Origin: a virus
Direction: 5' to 3' (one strand)
IMG/VR virus record: IMGVR_UViG_3300035698_022190
Span: 1-64,000 of that record
Length of the DNA stretch: 64,000 nt
Positions 1-8,571 of the stretch are shown one piece after another; the first letter of the stretch is position 1, and each line of letters starts with the position of its first letter. The position numbers and the translations under genes are program-made. The notes beneath the pieces were generated by a model. The model searched no databases. It saw only the letters and a program-made list of their open reading frames with translations, and was not told the origin of the DNA.

Positions 1-1199
1 CAGGAACATCGGGTACAGATGGGACATCAGGAACATCGGGAACATCCGCTACAAATGGAACATCGGGAACGTCTGGAACATCCGGAACATCCGCCACAGA
101 CGGAACATCCGCCACAGATGGAACATCAGGAACAGCCGGAACATCCGCCACAGACGGAACATCAGGAACAGCCGGAACATCTGGAACATCGGGTTTAGAT
201 GGAGAAGTGGCAGCACAAGGTCTCCCCGGAACGAACGGAACATCTGGAACATCGGGAACATCGGGAACATCCGCTACAGACGGAACGTCGGGAACATCAG
301 GAACATCCGGAACATCCGCCACAGACGGAACATCAGGAACATCGGGAACATCCGCTACAGATGGGACATCAGGAACATCAGGAACATCCGCTACAGACGG
401 AACATCTGGAACATCGGGAACATCCGGAACATCAGGAACGTCCGCCACAGATGGAACATCGGGAACATCGGGAACATCGGGAACATCCGCCACAGACGGA
501 ACTTCGGGAACATCTGGAACATCAGGAACATCGGGAACATCCGCTACAGACGGAACATCGGGAACATCGGGAACAGACGGAACATCAGGAACATCTGGAA
601 CATCGGGAACTTCGGGAACGTCTGGAACATCCGGAACATCAGGAACGTCCGCCACAGACGGAACAAATGGATCTTCAGGATCATCGGGAACATCAGGAAC
701 ATCTGGAACATCTGGAACATCCGCCACAGATGGAACAAATGGATCATCAGGATCATCTGGAACATCAGGAACGTCTGGAACATCTGGAACATCTGGAACA
801 TCCGCCACAGATGGAACAAATGGATCATCAGGATCTTCAGGATCATCCGCCACAGACGGAACATCGGGAGTTGATATTACCGAGGAGTATACTACTGTTA
901 ACCCAAGTGTAGGAGTAGTAACTTTAAATTTTAATAATGGTCCAAACTTTAAATCATTAATGTCTGGAGTAGTAACTATTAATCCATCAAACGAGGCAAC
1001 CAATTTAGGTAAAAGTGGAAATTTAATAATAACAGGAGATACGGGAGGTATAACTTCTATTACATTAAATGCTGAGTTTAAAACACCTTTAGGTCAAACA
1101 CCTTCATGAGTATTAACACAAGGTGCAATATCTATATTAACATATATAGTAGTAGATGCTTCAACAATTCTAGTTAATTACATGGGTAATTTTAGCTAA
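1..1199 (+). CDS. Collagen-like tail fibre protein, 5' truncated
   Basis: The frame is open from the first full codon at base 3, so the gene starts before the window. About 289 triplets of Gly-X-Y type (mostly GTS, with ATD, GTD, GTN and GSS) form a collagen-like shaft up to base 869. A roughly 109-residue C-terminal part beginning VDITEEYTT follows and is probably a folded tip or trimerisation domain. A TGA at 1107-1109 would end the frame in the standard code. Read as Trp, it continues to TAA at 1197-1199, which overlaps the next ATG (TAATG). Collagen-like shafts are common in phage tail fibres. The exact attachment role is inferred from the neighbouring fibre genes. Confidence 0.85.
3..869 (+). 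repeat. Gly-X-Y (GTS/ATD) collagen-like coding repeat
   Basis: The 9-base-step repeat encodes Gly-Thr-Ser triplets, broken at intervals by an Ala-Thr-Asp triplet in which Ala replaces the obligatory Gly. Codons vary at third positions (tcg, tca, tct, tcc), so the repeat is constrained at protein level rather than being a recent slippage array. Long antisense open frames across it are artefacts of the repeat. Confidence 0.9.
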
Positions 1200-1843
1200 T
1201 GCAACGTTTTGGTTTTATTCAAAAATATGAGTGAGAAACGAGCTTTAGTACTGATATACAAACTAGTACGACGTCATTATTAAACACTACGACTACTTGA
1301 GAAACTAGTCGCTCTACAACTACTACATATCAAACATCTCATAGCACAACAACGGCTTATGATACAAGCATATCCACGACGACTACGTGACAAACATCTC
1401 ATAGCACTACCACATCATACAATACAGACACGAGTACGACGACTACGTGGGGAACATCTCATAGCACTACCACATCATATAATACAGACACGAGTACAAC
1501 AACTACGTGACAAACATCTCATAGCACTACCACATCATATAATACAGACACGAGTACAACAACTACGTGAGAAACGTCTCGAAGCACAACTACAACTTGA
1601 AATACTAATGTTTCAACGATAACAGTACGAGCGACTCTTAGATCAACGCAAGAGCCAGCTAATACAACAGTGGAAACAAGCAGTAGTTATAATACATATT
1701 GGAATACAACAAGTACCAAAAATACACAAAGAGAAACAAGCACTTATACAGAATATGAGACTGAATGAACAACATACTGAAATACCACAGTTCAAACAAA
1801 TACTGTAATATTTTGAACTAAAGGATCAGGGATAACACAATAA
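1199..1843 (+). CDS. Thr/Ser/Trp-repeat fibre protein (copy 1), UGA-recoded
   Basis: A 214-residue protein starting at the ATG that overlaps the preceding TAA. It is readable only if TGA encodes Trp: about ten in-frame TGAs (first at 1232) are followed by TAA at 1841-1843. The product is dominated by a 20-residue repeat built around STTTTW, (Q/E/G)TS, HSTTT and SYNTD. At the same repeat position the Trp codon is TGA at 1388, TGG at 1448, TGA at 1508 and TGA at 1568. Composition (Thr, Ser, Asn, Trp, Tyr) suits an elongated beta-structured, possibly glycosylated fibre. It is paralogous to the next gene. Family function is inferred; no enzymatic motif is visible. Confidence 0.8.
1337..1597 (+). 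repeat. 60-bp tandem coding repeats in fibre copy 1
   Basis: About four 60-bp units share the core actacgtg(a/g) followed by aaacatctcatagcac. The repeated Trp codon falls at 1388, 1448, 1508 and 1568. Very similar units recur at 2086-2345 in the next gene, giving direct repeats about 740 bp apart. Confidence 0.85.
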
Positions 1844-2454
1844 TGATTGAATATACATATGAAACTTGGTTAACAGGAACCCTGGTAGAGACATCTAACG
1901 TAACAGATGTTTGAACAGGACGCACAACATATTGGGATACTACTGTTAATACTATTACCCAATGACAAACTAGTAAATCAACTACTGTATATTGAAATAC
2001 TCAAAGAAGTACTAACCATGCAACAAATACATGGGTTAATACCAATGTTAGTACTATTACTTTAAGAAGTACAAATAGGTCTACGACCACATTATTTAAT
2101 ACAAGCGGGTCCACGACGACTACGTGACAAACATCTCATAGTACAACAACGGCTTATGATACAAGCATATCCACGACGACTACGTGACAAACATCTCATA
2201 GCACAACAACGGCTTATGATACAAGCATATCCACGACGACTACGTGACAAACATCTCATAGCACTACCACATCATATAATACAGACACGAGTACAACAAC
2301 TACGTGAGAAACGTCTCGAAGCACAACTACGGCATATAACACTAGCCATAGTACCACCACAGCATTTAATACAAATACATCAACAGGTACTTTCACCACT
2401 TTTAACACAACCACAGCTTGACAAACAAGCAGAACCACAAATTTTTATGAATAA
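1843..2454 (+). CDS. Thr/Ser/Trp-repeat fibre protein (copy 2), UGA-recoded
   Basis: A 203-residue paralogue of the preceding gene, starting at the ATG of a TAATG overlap and ending at TAA 2452-2454. The N-terminal half (starting MIEYTYETW) is divergent and rich in Trp-(N/D/Q)-T motifs. The C-terminal half carries 60-bp units with TGA Trp codons at 2125, 2185, 2245 and 2305. TGG and TGA are both used for Trp. It is probably a second subunit or alternative version of the same fibre. High identity with copy 1 in the repeats offers material for recombination. No catalytic motif is seen. Confidence 0.8.
2086..2345 (+). repeat. 60-bp tandem coding repeats in fibre copy 2
   Basis: Four units with a 60-bp period, Trp codons (all TGA) at 2125, 2185, 2245 and 2305, nearly identical to the units of the preceding gene. 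Parts are identical over tens of bases, for example the segment starting acaagcatatccacgacgac. Confidence 0.85.
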
Positions 2455-3376
2455 AAAAATTCAAACACAAATGTTTGATGACAAAGAACAGACTAAACGT
2501 TTAGGTGATTTAAAGAAAAACGTTGTTTTGTTACATCTGGAACAGGTAGAATTATATCTCTTAGAGGTATTAAAAGAATATAAAATTGATTGCGCTTATG
2601 ATGTAACCGCGCGTGAATTGCCATATTTTAAAACTTTAGGTTATACAGAATATGGAACAAACTTAATTTTAAACCCCTTAAACTTAGAGCTTAGATCTAC
2701 ACAAATTAAAGAGGCTATTTTAGATACTCCCGAAACTATATATGATTATACTACATATTTAAAAAATAATATACTTAAAAAACAGGCTAATAAATATCAG
2801 GATAGAGAAAATTTAACAGGCGCTTATCCAGCTGTAAAAAACATTGTTGTTTTGCCCGGATCTAATAAATTAAAAGATAAGACTTGCCTTAACAAATTAA
2901 TATACATAAGTAAATTGCATGAAGGCAATATATATTTTAAACCGCACCCTTTAACTAAGCATTTTATGATTGGGGAGCTAAAAGATCTGTTTGGAGAACA
3001 TGCCATCTTGCCGAGAGAGGCAGATTTATATGAATTTTTAGTGCAAGCAGATAAAGTATATACCACACATATAAGTGAATCAGCTTTATACGCAAGTGTC
3101 CTTGGCAAAGAGATTGAACCTATAGATGTTTATAACCATTTACAAGATGGATCCTTTTATCATATAAATAGGTTTTTATTTGAAGAGCAGTTATATAATA
3201 GAGACCCTTCAATATGAATAAATAAAACTTTTTCCAGTTATAAGTCAGGGATTATAAATCCAACCGTAGATTTAAACTGAAAAGATAAGGTAGATAATTA
3301 TCTCGAGTATATAATGGGTATTCGAAATAGATATAAAAATTGATATATTGAGAAGTCTAAAAAAGAAAAAAAATAG
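2447..3376 (+). CDS. Capsule-type (GT-B-like) glycosyltransferase, UGA-recoded
   Basis: A 309-residue protein starting at ATG 2447, eight bases inside the end of the repeat-fibre gene. TGA codons at 3215, 3278 and 3341 are read through to TAG 3374-3376. The C-terminal half has the pattern of capsule/sialyl-type transferases: a YFKPHPL segment, then ADLYEFL, VYTTHISESALYASVLGK and a following acidic stretch, which resemble nucleotide-sugar-binding loops of GT-B enzymes. The family assignment is by motif resemblance only. Its position directly after two Thr/Ser-rich fibre genes in the late operon suggests it could glycosylate them; that is inference. Confidence 0.6.
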
Positions 3377-3404
3377 TACCAGTATTTTAATGTAAATAAA
3401 AAAC

Positions 3405-3433
3405 TTGACTATCTTGTCACATAAGTTTATATT
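3405..3433 (+). promoter_or_regulatory. Sigma70-type promoter, TTGACT-17-TATATT
   Basis: The -35 is TTGACT at 3405-3410, the spacer is 17 bp and the -10 is TATATT at 3428-3433. The ATG at 3439 lies five bases after the -10, so the transcript would be leaderless or nearly so. The same hexamers and geometry occur at 29350-29378 on the other strand. Confidence 0.75.
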
Positions 3434-3438
3434 AAGTT

Positions 3439-3615
3439 ATGAGAATAGTACGGGATCCTTTTGTTGATTTCCCCAGTACGACATTGAATAAAATAAGAGA
3501 AGAAGTAAAAATGCTTGCAGAGCGTTTTTTACGACAAAATGGCCTACCTACATTAGGCATTAATGTTACAGAAAATCTGCAGGATTTTTTATTTCCACGG
3601 GTAAATATTAGATAA
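3439..3615 (+). CDS. Small hypothetical protein (58 aa)
   Basis: A short frame starting MRIVRDPFVDFPS, immediately downstream of a strong promoter and ending at TAA 3613-3615, which overlaps the ATG of the next gene (TAATG). No recognised domain. The middle, KIREEVKMLAERFL, is likely helical. No Trp codons, so it gives no information on the code. Its placement before the neck/tail genes suggests a small virion or assembly protein, but the function is unknown. Confidence 0.6.
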   Translation: MRIVRDPFVDFPSTTLNKIREEVKMLAERFLRQNGLPTLGINVTENLQDFLFPRVNIR

Positions 3616-4478
3616 TGGCTACCACAGGAAATATAAGTTTAGATATAAAATATATCTTCATTAGTTTTGCACAACAATTATTTGCTACACATGGACTGTA
3701 TACATGAAATACAAACCCCATTGAAACAAAGATAATAATTGCTGATAAAAATGCTGTTGATTTAGGTATAGTAGCTAAACGACCTTCAATTATTTTATCT
3801 CGTGGCGGCTTTTCGTTTATGAAATTAGCGATCAACCAACGAGCACCATCCAAAGATTTCGTTCATTTGGACGGAACACAAAATTTAGTAGGACCTTTAG
3901 GATCTGCAGATGCTTCAAAAAACGCTGTTTTTATGGACCAAATACAAGGTTCAGCAACATTTAATGTTTTATCAAAGCAGGGTATACAAGCAGAAACTAT
4001 TGCTAACGAGCTATACATGGCCTTAGTCGGATATAAAGAAGATATAAGGGCTAAGGGTATGGAAATTAAAAATATCTCATTTGGCGAAGAATCCATGCTT
4101 AAACATACTTCAGAAATTGAAGTATCGGCTATAGCCATCGGAGTTCAATTTACTAAAACAGTAAAAGTAGCTCGCGGTGAAAAACAAAATAATTGTTTAG
4201 TTTATCAAGATGGTACGGAAGTTAAAGAAGGTATACATTTTAGAGTGGCAACGGCAGGCACACAAATTGTTTTTGAAGATGCCCCTGCAACGGGAACAGC
4301 TTTAACATTAACATATGTACATGCCATAACATTAGCAACTCATACATCAGTAACTTTAATAGGTACTGTTGACGGATCAAACAAAACTTTTACAGTCCCG
4401 GAAAGTGGAGTAATTTATGGTTATTATACATTATTAGATTCCGTAGACATAACTATTAATGATGCAACTTATGATTAA
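3615..4478 (+). CDS. Putative neck/tail-completion structural protein, UGA-recoded
   Basis: A 287-residue protein from the ATG at 3615 to TAA 4476-4478, with one in-frame TGA (in LYTWNTNP, codon 3708) read as Trp. A standard-code start at 3819 would lose 68 N-terminal residues. The central part (QGSATFNVLSKQGIQAETIA, ANELYMALVGYKEDIR) has the look of a head-tail joining or tail-terminator protein. It lies two genes upstream of the sheath, the usual place for such proteins. The C-terminal third is beta-rich (TVDGSNKTFTVPESG). Assignment rests on gene order and general character, not on a firm family match. Confidence 0.5.
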
Positions 4479-5463
4479 ACTTTCAACATATCAAATTGAC
4501 GAAGCCCTGCTTCAAGGTTTTATTGAAGAAATGAATGATATGGAAAAAACTGCTGGACCATCAAGTTTCGCTGCAAAAACACTTTATAAACTACTTGGCA
4601 AAGCTCGCTTAGGCTTACGTAGGGCGGGACGGGGCGGAAAAGCTATGGACGTAATGTTTAGACGCGGACGTGCAGGGTATAAAGCAGGCGGAGGACGAAG
4701 TATGCTAGGGGAAATGGGCAAGTTTAAAAACCCACTTTATTATGCTGGAAGCAAAGAAATACCTAAACATCATGAATTATTAAGACAACGTTATGAAGGT
4801 TTAGGTGCAATGTTTAAATCAATGCCACAAGGCGCAGTTAGAAGTCTTGGAACAACTTCTCAAAAACTTTTTGATTTAACTAAAGGCATGTCAGGTAAAG
4901 GTGGAATTTTTAAAAACACTGGAAGATTTATTAAAAATATGCCAGGTGTAATGGCCAAAGATGTAGGTGCAAATTTTAGATATAAAGAGCTTCTAGGTGT
5001 TTCAGATAAAATAAAATCTGGCAGAATTTTTATGAAAAAAGATGGTATTATTTTAGATGCAAAAAAAGCTTTAAAAATTTATACAAAAAACCCAGATAAA
5101 GCGGTTACTAGTTTACATTTAAGACCAGCATGGAGAAAGAAAGGGGGAACAGCCTTTTCTAGACCATTAAAGGGTAATACAGGAATAGGAGCAGCTGTTA
5201 GAAAGCGTACACAAACAGGTGTAGCAATGGCAGCTTTCTCAGGTCCTGGAATGGCTGCGACCACTTACTTAGGCAGTAAAACTAAAGAAGATGGTACCCA
5301 AAATAGCCAGCTAAAAAGAATTGGAATGTCCGCAGGTGAGTTAGCCTTGTGGGGTGTAAATCCCGCCATAGGAACTGCAGCCATGATTGGACACGGTGCT
5401 CTCAATTTATTGAAAAAACCGAAAAAGCCAAAACAACCAGAAACAATACAACAATTACTTTAA
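4471..5463 (+). CDS. Basic, glycine-rich hypothetical virion protein
   Basis: About 330 residues. I prefer the ATG at 4471, which overlaps the previous stop by eight bases (ATGATTAA), over the upstream ATG at 4459. The N-terminus (LSTYQIDEALLQGFIEEM) is acidic and helical. The rest is very rich in Lys, Arg and Gly (LRRAGRGGKA, MFRRGRAGYKAGGG), with a late hydrophobic segment around AAFSGPGMAATTYLG. The end is KKPKKPKQPETIQQLL. High basicity suggests DNA or capsid-interior association, but no family is recognised. It lies directly upstream of the sheath gene. Confidence 0.5.
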   Translation: MIKLSTYQIDEALLQGFIEEMNDMEKTAGPSSFAAKTLYKLLGKARLGLRRAGRGGKAMDVMFRRGRAGYKAGGGRSMLGEMGKFKNPLYYAGSKEIPKHHELLRQRYEGLGAMFKSMPQGAVRSLGTTSQKLFDLTKGMSGKGGIFKNTGRFIKNMPGVMAKDVGANFRYKELLGVSDKIKSGRIFMKKDGIILDAKKALKIYTKNPDKAVTSLHLRPAWRKKGGTAFSRPLKGNTGIGAAVRKRTQTGVAMAAFSGPGMAATTYLGSKTKEDGTQNSQLKRIGMSAGELALWGVNPAIGTAAMIGHGALNLLKKPKKPKQPETIQQLL

Positions 5464-5510
5464 TAAGTAATTAATAATTAATAAATGCAATATTATTGGA
5501 GGAGTCATTA

Positions 5511-7118
5511 ATGGCGTACACCAAACCGGGAATTGAAGTTTCACAGATACAGGAAAGCACAACGCCGACCCTTATCACGCCCGATTTAGAGGCTGTCGTA
5601 GTTGGAGAATCTAACTACTGGCAACCAATGACAGAAGCAACAGGTACGTACTTAACAGCGGCTCAGACTGAAATTGCTGTAAGTGGTATTAATTCTTCAT
5701 TCCCAGATGTTACTGGACACAATGCCTTAGTGCTTGTTGACCTATTAACAGCAACGGGCGTAAGAAAACCACTCGTAAAAGATACAGATTTTACTATTTC
5801 GACAGTTGAGGGCTATTCTACTATCACTCTTGTTAGTGGTATACAGGTAGCGAGCGCTGATGTTACAACAGCAGCTGCTGTTTATGTAGGATATCGCGCA
5901 GATAATATAACTGGCCGTGGTTTTAAAACTCTTGAATCTTTAACTGATGTTCAGAATTTATATGGAACTATTAATTCGTGGAATCCATTAGCTTATGGCT
6001 CTGCCTTAGCTTTGGATAACGCAGGTTCTTCTATAAATGCTTATGGAATAAGTGGTATAACCTCGTCAGCAAGTATCTCAGCAGCGTTAAGTGACCTAGA
6101 AGCTCGCGAAGTGTATTCAATGTCTTTGTTAGATCAAAAGTATCTTTCAAGTACAGCGACTACATTAAGCACTCACGTTACAACTCAATCTTCAGCAATC
6201 AACAAGAAAGAACGTATTGCGTTTGTATGTAAAGCAACCGAGTTCACCGGTACAGCCTACTATGAGAGTAGTTCTGATAAAGCAACCACGGCAGCCGCCG
6301 TGCAATTAGCTAATATTGCCCATGGCAATAAGCGCTTTTTCAGTGTATTCCCAGATGTAGCCTTTATCGAAGAATCTCGCCACATTTCAACAATAGATCC
6401 AACCTGGATCACTGCAAGTTTTGCAAACACTTCAAGTGTAGGTTTTGGCACTGGAGATCTTGTTTGTATGTTTAGAAACAACACTACCATTAACGGTATT
6501 GCTTATCTAAAAGGACAAAAGATCACCAGCACTGTTTATACCGCCATCAAAGATTACATTTTAAGTGAAGACTTGACATTGTTAGTATGGGCGCCAGTTC
6601 CTGGCTTCTATCTAACTTCAGCGATTGCAGGTCAAGTTGCGGGCAAAGACCCACAACAACCTTTAACCAACGTACCTATCGGCGGTTTTGCCAAAACAAA
6701 AGGATCCAATGACTATTTCTCAGAAGCCAACCTAAACACAATGGCTGAAGGTGGAACTTATATTGTTAATGAACTTACTACAAACTCACTAATATGTAGA
6801 CATCAGGTTGCAACAGATATGTCGAGTATTGCTAAACGTGAATTAAGTGTAACAAATGCACTCGATTATTCTGCAAAGTTTATTCGAACTGCTTTCTCGC
6901 CTTATATAGGGCGATACACAATCAGTCCTTCGTTTATTAAATTAGCTAACACCATTTTAGTTGGTATTGGCATGTATTTAAAACGCGAAAGGAAGATTAA
7001 TGATTTACAGGTATTATCGATAACACAGGACCCAATAAATCCTGACACGTTACTCGTAGAAGTAAATATTCTGGTGAAATATCCAGTTAATTACATAAAA
7101 CTAAAATTATTATTTTAG
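5511..7118 (+). CDS. Tail sheath protein
   Basis: 535 residues. The start is ATG 5511, with GGAGGAG seven bases upstream; an upstream TTG in frame is not needed. The N-terminus AYTKPGIEVSQIQ is typical of contractile sheath proteins, and the C-terminal domain (LTNVPIGGF, then RRT-like handshake sequence ending VEVNILVKYPVNYIKLKLLF) matches the conserved sheath core. It forms the contractile outer cylinder of the tail and is followed, as usual, by the tube gene. All Trp codons are TGG, unlike the neighbouring fibre genes; this is notable for such an abundant late protein. Confidence 0.9.
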   Translation: MAYTKPGIEVSQIQESTTPTLITPDLEAVVVGESNYWQPMTEATGTYLTAAQTEIAVSGINSSFPDVTGHNALVLVDLLTATGVRKPLVKDTDFTISTVEGYSTITLVSGIQVASADVTTAAAVYVGYRADNITGRGFKTLESLTDVQNLYGTINSWNPLAYGSALALDNAGSSINAYGISGITSSASISAALSDLEAREVYSMSLLDQKYLSSTATTLSTHVTTQSSAINKKERIAFVCKATEFTGTAYYESSSDKATTAAAVQLANIAHGNKRFFSVFPDVAFIEESRHISTIDPTWITASFANTSSVGFGTGDLVCMFRNNTTINGIAYLKGQKITSTVYTAIKDYILSEDLTLLVWAPVPGFYLTSAIAGQVAGKDPQQPLTNVPIGGFAKTKGSNDYFSEANLNTMAEGGTYIVNELTTNSLICRHQVATDMSSIAKRELSVTNALDYSAKFIRTAFSPYIGRYTISPSFIKLANTILVGIGMYLKRERKINDLQVLSITQDPINPDTLLVEVNILVKYPVNYIKLKLLF

Positions 7119-7129
7119 GGAGATAAAAA

Positions 7130-7759
7130 ATGGCTAATGTAAATGTATTAGGTGATTGGAATTTTTTGGACGGTAACGTTCAAAAGATCGACGATGGCAG
7201 CGATTTCTTATCAGCAGAATCTACTGTAATTTGTGCCGGACCACCGGACCTTGGTGCATCAATTCAAAGTGTAAGACCTGTAGGACTAGTGCAGAATGCA
7301 CAAATTACACAAAATAAGCAGATTCAACAGCTGTTCGAAATTGGATCGCGTAAACCGTTCTTCATTCCAGGAAGAACTTTAATACAACTCGGAATGTCAA
7401 GAGTGTTATTTGATGGGGCCTCATTAATGCGTGCGTTATATGAGCACGATGAGCTTCCAGGCGTAACAGACAACTATAATGCCGATGTTATTCCACCAGC
7501 TGAGCCTTACGGTCCAGCAACATCCAGTGATTTTTATATGAATTTAGCTTCTGAATTCTTTAATCGTCCTTTAGGTTTAGCCTTCATATTACATGATGGT
7601 CAAAATCAAAAGTATGGCGGTTTCTATTTAGAAAATTGTTATATTCAAACACACGGAATGTCAATGGCGGGACAGCAAACAGTGTTATTAGAAAATGTAG
7701 GTATCCGAGCAAGTAATTTAGTTCCTTTGGACTATGATGAAAGTGCAAGCGCAACCTAA
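7130..7759 (+). CDS. Tail tube protein
   Basis: 209 residues, starting MANVNVLGDWNF, with an AGGGAG ribosome binding site upstream and 11 bases between it and the sheath stop. It is the next gene after the sheath and has the expected size for a myovirus inner tube subunit. Features such as IGSRKPFFIPGRT and the near C-terminal QTHGMSMAGQQTVLLENVGI fit tube proteins that contact the sheath and baseplate. The Trp codon is TGG. A convergent terminator follows. Confidence 0.8.
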   Translation: MANVNVLGDWNFLDGNVQKIDDGSDFLSAESTVICAGPPDLGASIQSVRPVGLVQNAQITQNKQIQQLFEIGSRKPFFIPGRTLIQLGMSRVLFDGASLMRALYEHDELPGVTDNYNADVIPPAEPYGPATSSDFYMNLASEFFNRPLGLAFILHDGQNQKYGGFYLENCYIQTHGMSMAGQQTVLLENVGIRASNLVPLDYDESASAT

Positions 7760-7777
7760 TTTTTAAGTTAAAAAAAA

Positions 7778-7800
7778 TGGGGGATGTTTTACGTCCCCCA
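7778..7800. terminator. Bidirectional intrinsic terminator between convergent blocks
   Basis: A stem TGGGGGA (7778-7784) pairs with TCCCCCA (7794-7800) around a nine-base loop. An A-run precedes it, which gives a U-run for leftward transcripts. It separates the rightward tube gene from the leftward dNMP kinase gene. Confidence 0.8.
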
Positions 7801-7807
7801 TTCGCAC

Positions 7808-8548
7808 TTAAATTAAGTGCGTATGCTTTAAATCATGTATAAAGTCTTTTACGACTACAGAAAGCTCGTTCACATTATGGGCTTTTAGTATTCGGTCTGG
7901 TTTTGTGTCATTTAAATCAGCTTCGGACGGATGATTAGGATCTCTGTCTGGTGCAACAAAACGTGTATTATCATCGTTTAGTCTGACCACATCAACATAA
8001 ACCCCGCCCGCGTCTTGTACGGCGGAAGCTTCATTTCTAAAGCGAGTATCCGCAACACATATCCACACTAATCCATCATAATTTTTATTTTCTTCAGCAA
8101 TACGATCAATATCTTCAAAGGTTCGCTTCACCCAATAATTATTTCCAAAATAAGTGCGTCGTAAATCTGTACCCCAAAGTTGAAGTAATAAAGGATCTTT
8201 ATCTAACATATATAAATATCTAAAACCATCTCTATTTATATTTCCTAAAACTAGATCTTTAAAATCGGGCAATTCTTTATGTGTAAATTTATCATAAATT
8301 ATTGTTCGAGTTTTACCAACAGTCTTCACACTTTTTAAACACCAAACTTCTTCATTATTTATTTTACACAAAGGCATTTCATGCTCTTCATACTCTTTGT
8401 TTCTAACTTCCTCATACAATTTATCAGCCCAATGAAGAATATGTACATTAGGTTCTAACTTTTTTATTATCTCTGCTGTGGTATCTTTGCCATTTCTTGC
8501 CTTAGATCCTAATCCAAGTAAAACAACATTTTTAGCCAGTTTAGCCAT
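7808..8548 (-). CDS. Deoxynucleoside monophosphate kinase
   Basis: 246 residues. A P-loop lies at the N-terminus (VVLLGLGSKARNGKDTTAE, about residues 8-26), followed by WADKLYEEVR and a later DLRRTYFGNNYWVKR segment, as in phage dNMP kinases of the T4 gene 1 type. It phosphorylates deoxynucleoside monophosphates for DNA synthesis. It is last in the leftward replication block, 23 bases after the DNA polymerase gene. The stop codon lies in a 19-base palindrome (7803-7821). Confidence 0.75.
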   Translation of the reverse strand: MAKLAKNVVLLGLGSKARNGKDTTAEIIKKLEPNVHILHWADKLYEEVRNKEYEEHEMPLCKINNEEVWCLKSVKTVGKTRTIIYDKFTHKELPDFKDLVLGNINRDGFRYLYMLDKDPLLLQLWGTDLRRTYFGNNYWVKRTFEDIDRIAEENKNYDGLVWICVADTRFRNEASAVQDAGGVYVDVVRLNDDNTRFVAPDRDPNHPSEADLNDTKPDRILKAHNVNELSVVVKDFIHDLKHTHLI

Positions 8549-8571
8549 TTTTTATCGTGGTTAATTTTTTA

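Noticed and set aside
199-912. Alternative ORFs in other frames over the collagen-like repeat, both strands
   Set aside because: They are periodic HREH/EHQE- or FRLW-type translations of the same 9-base repeat in other frames; the Gly-X-Y frame is continuous with a folded C-terminal domain.
1337-2345. CRISPR-like array of 60-bp repeats
   Set aside because: The units are contiguous coding repeats with no unique spacers, in frame with both neighbours, and paralogous between two genes.
2925-2937. TATATT hexamer inside the glycosyltransferase gene as another promoter
   Set aside because: The nearest TTG hexamer is only 10 bases upstream, so spacing is wrong, and the site is inside a coding region.
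7745-7830. A tRNA gene (including a suppressor tRNA) in intergenic sequence
   Set aside because: All gaps are shorter than about 160 bases and I could not fold a cloverleaf with a CCA or TTCGA-type T arm in any of them; a UCA-anticodon tRNA may lie outside the window.
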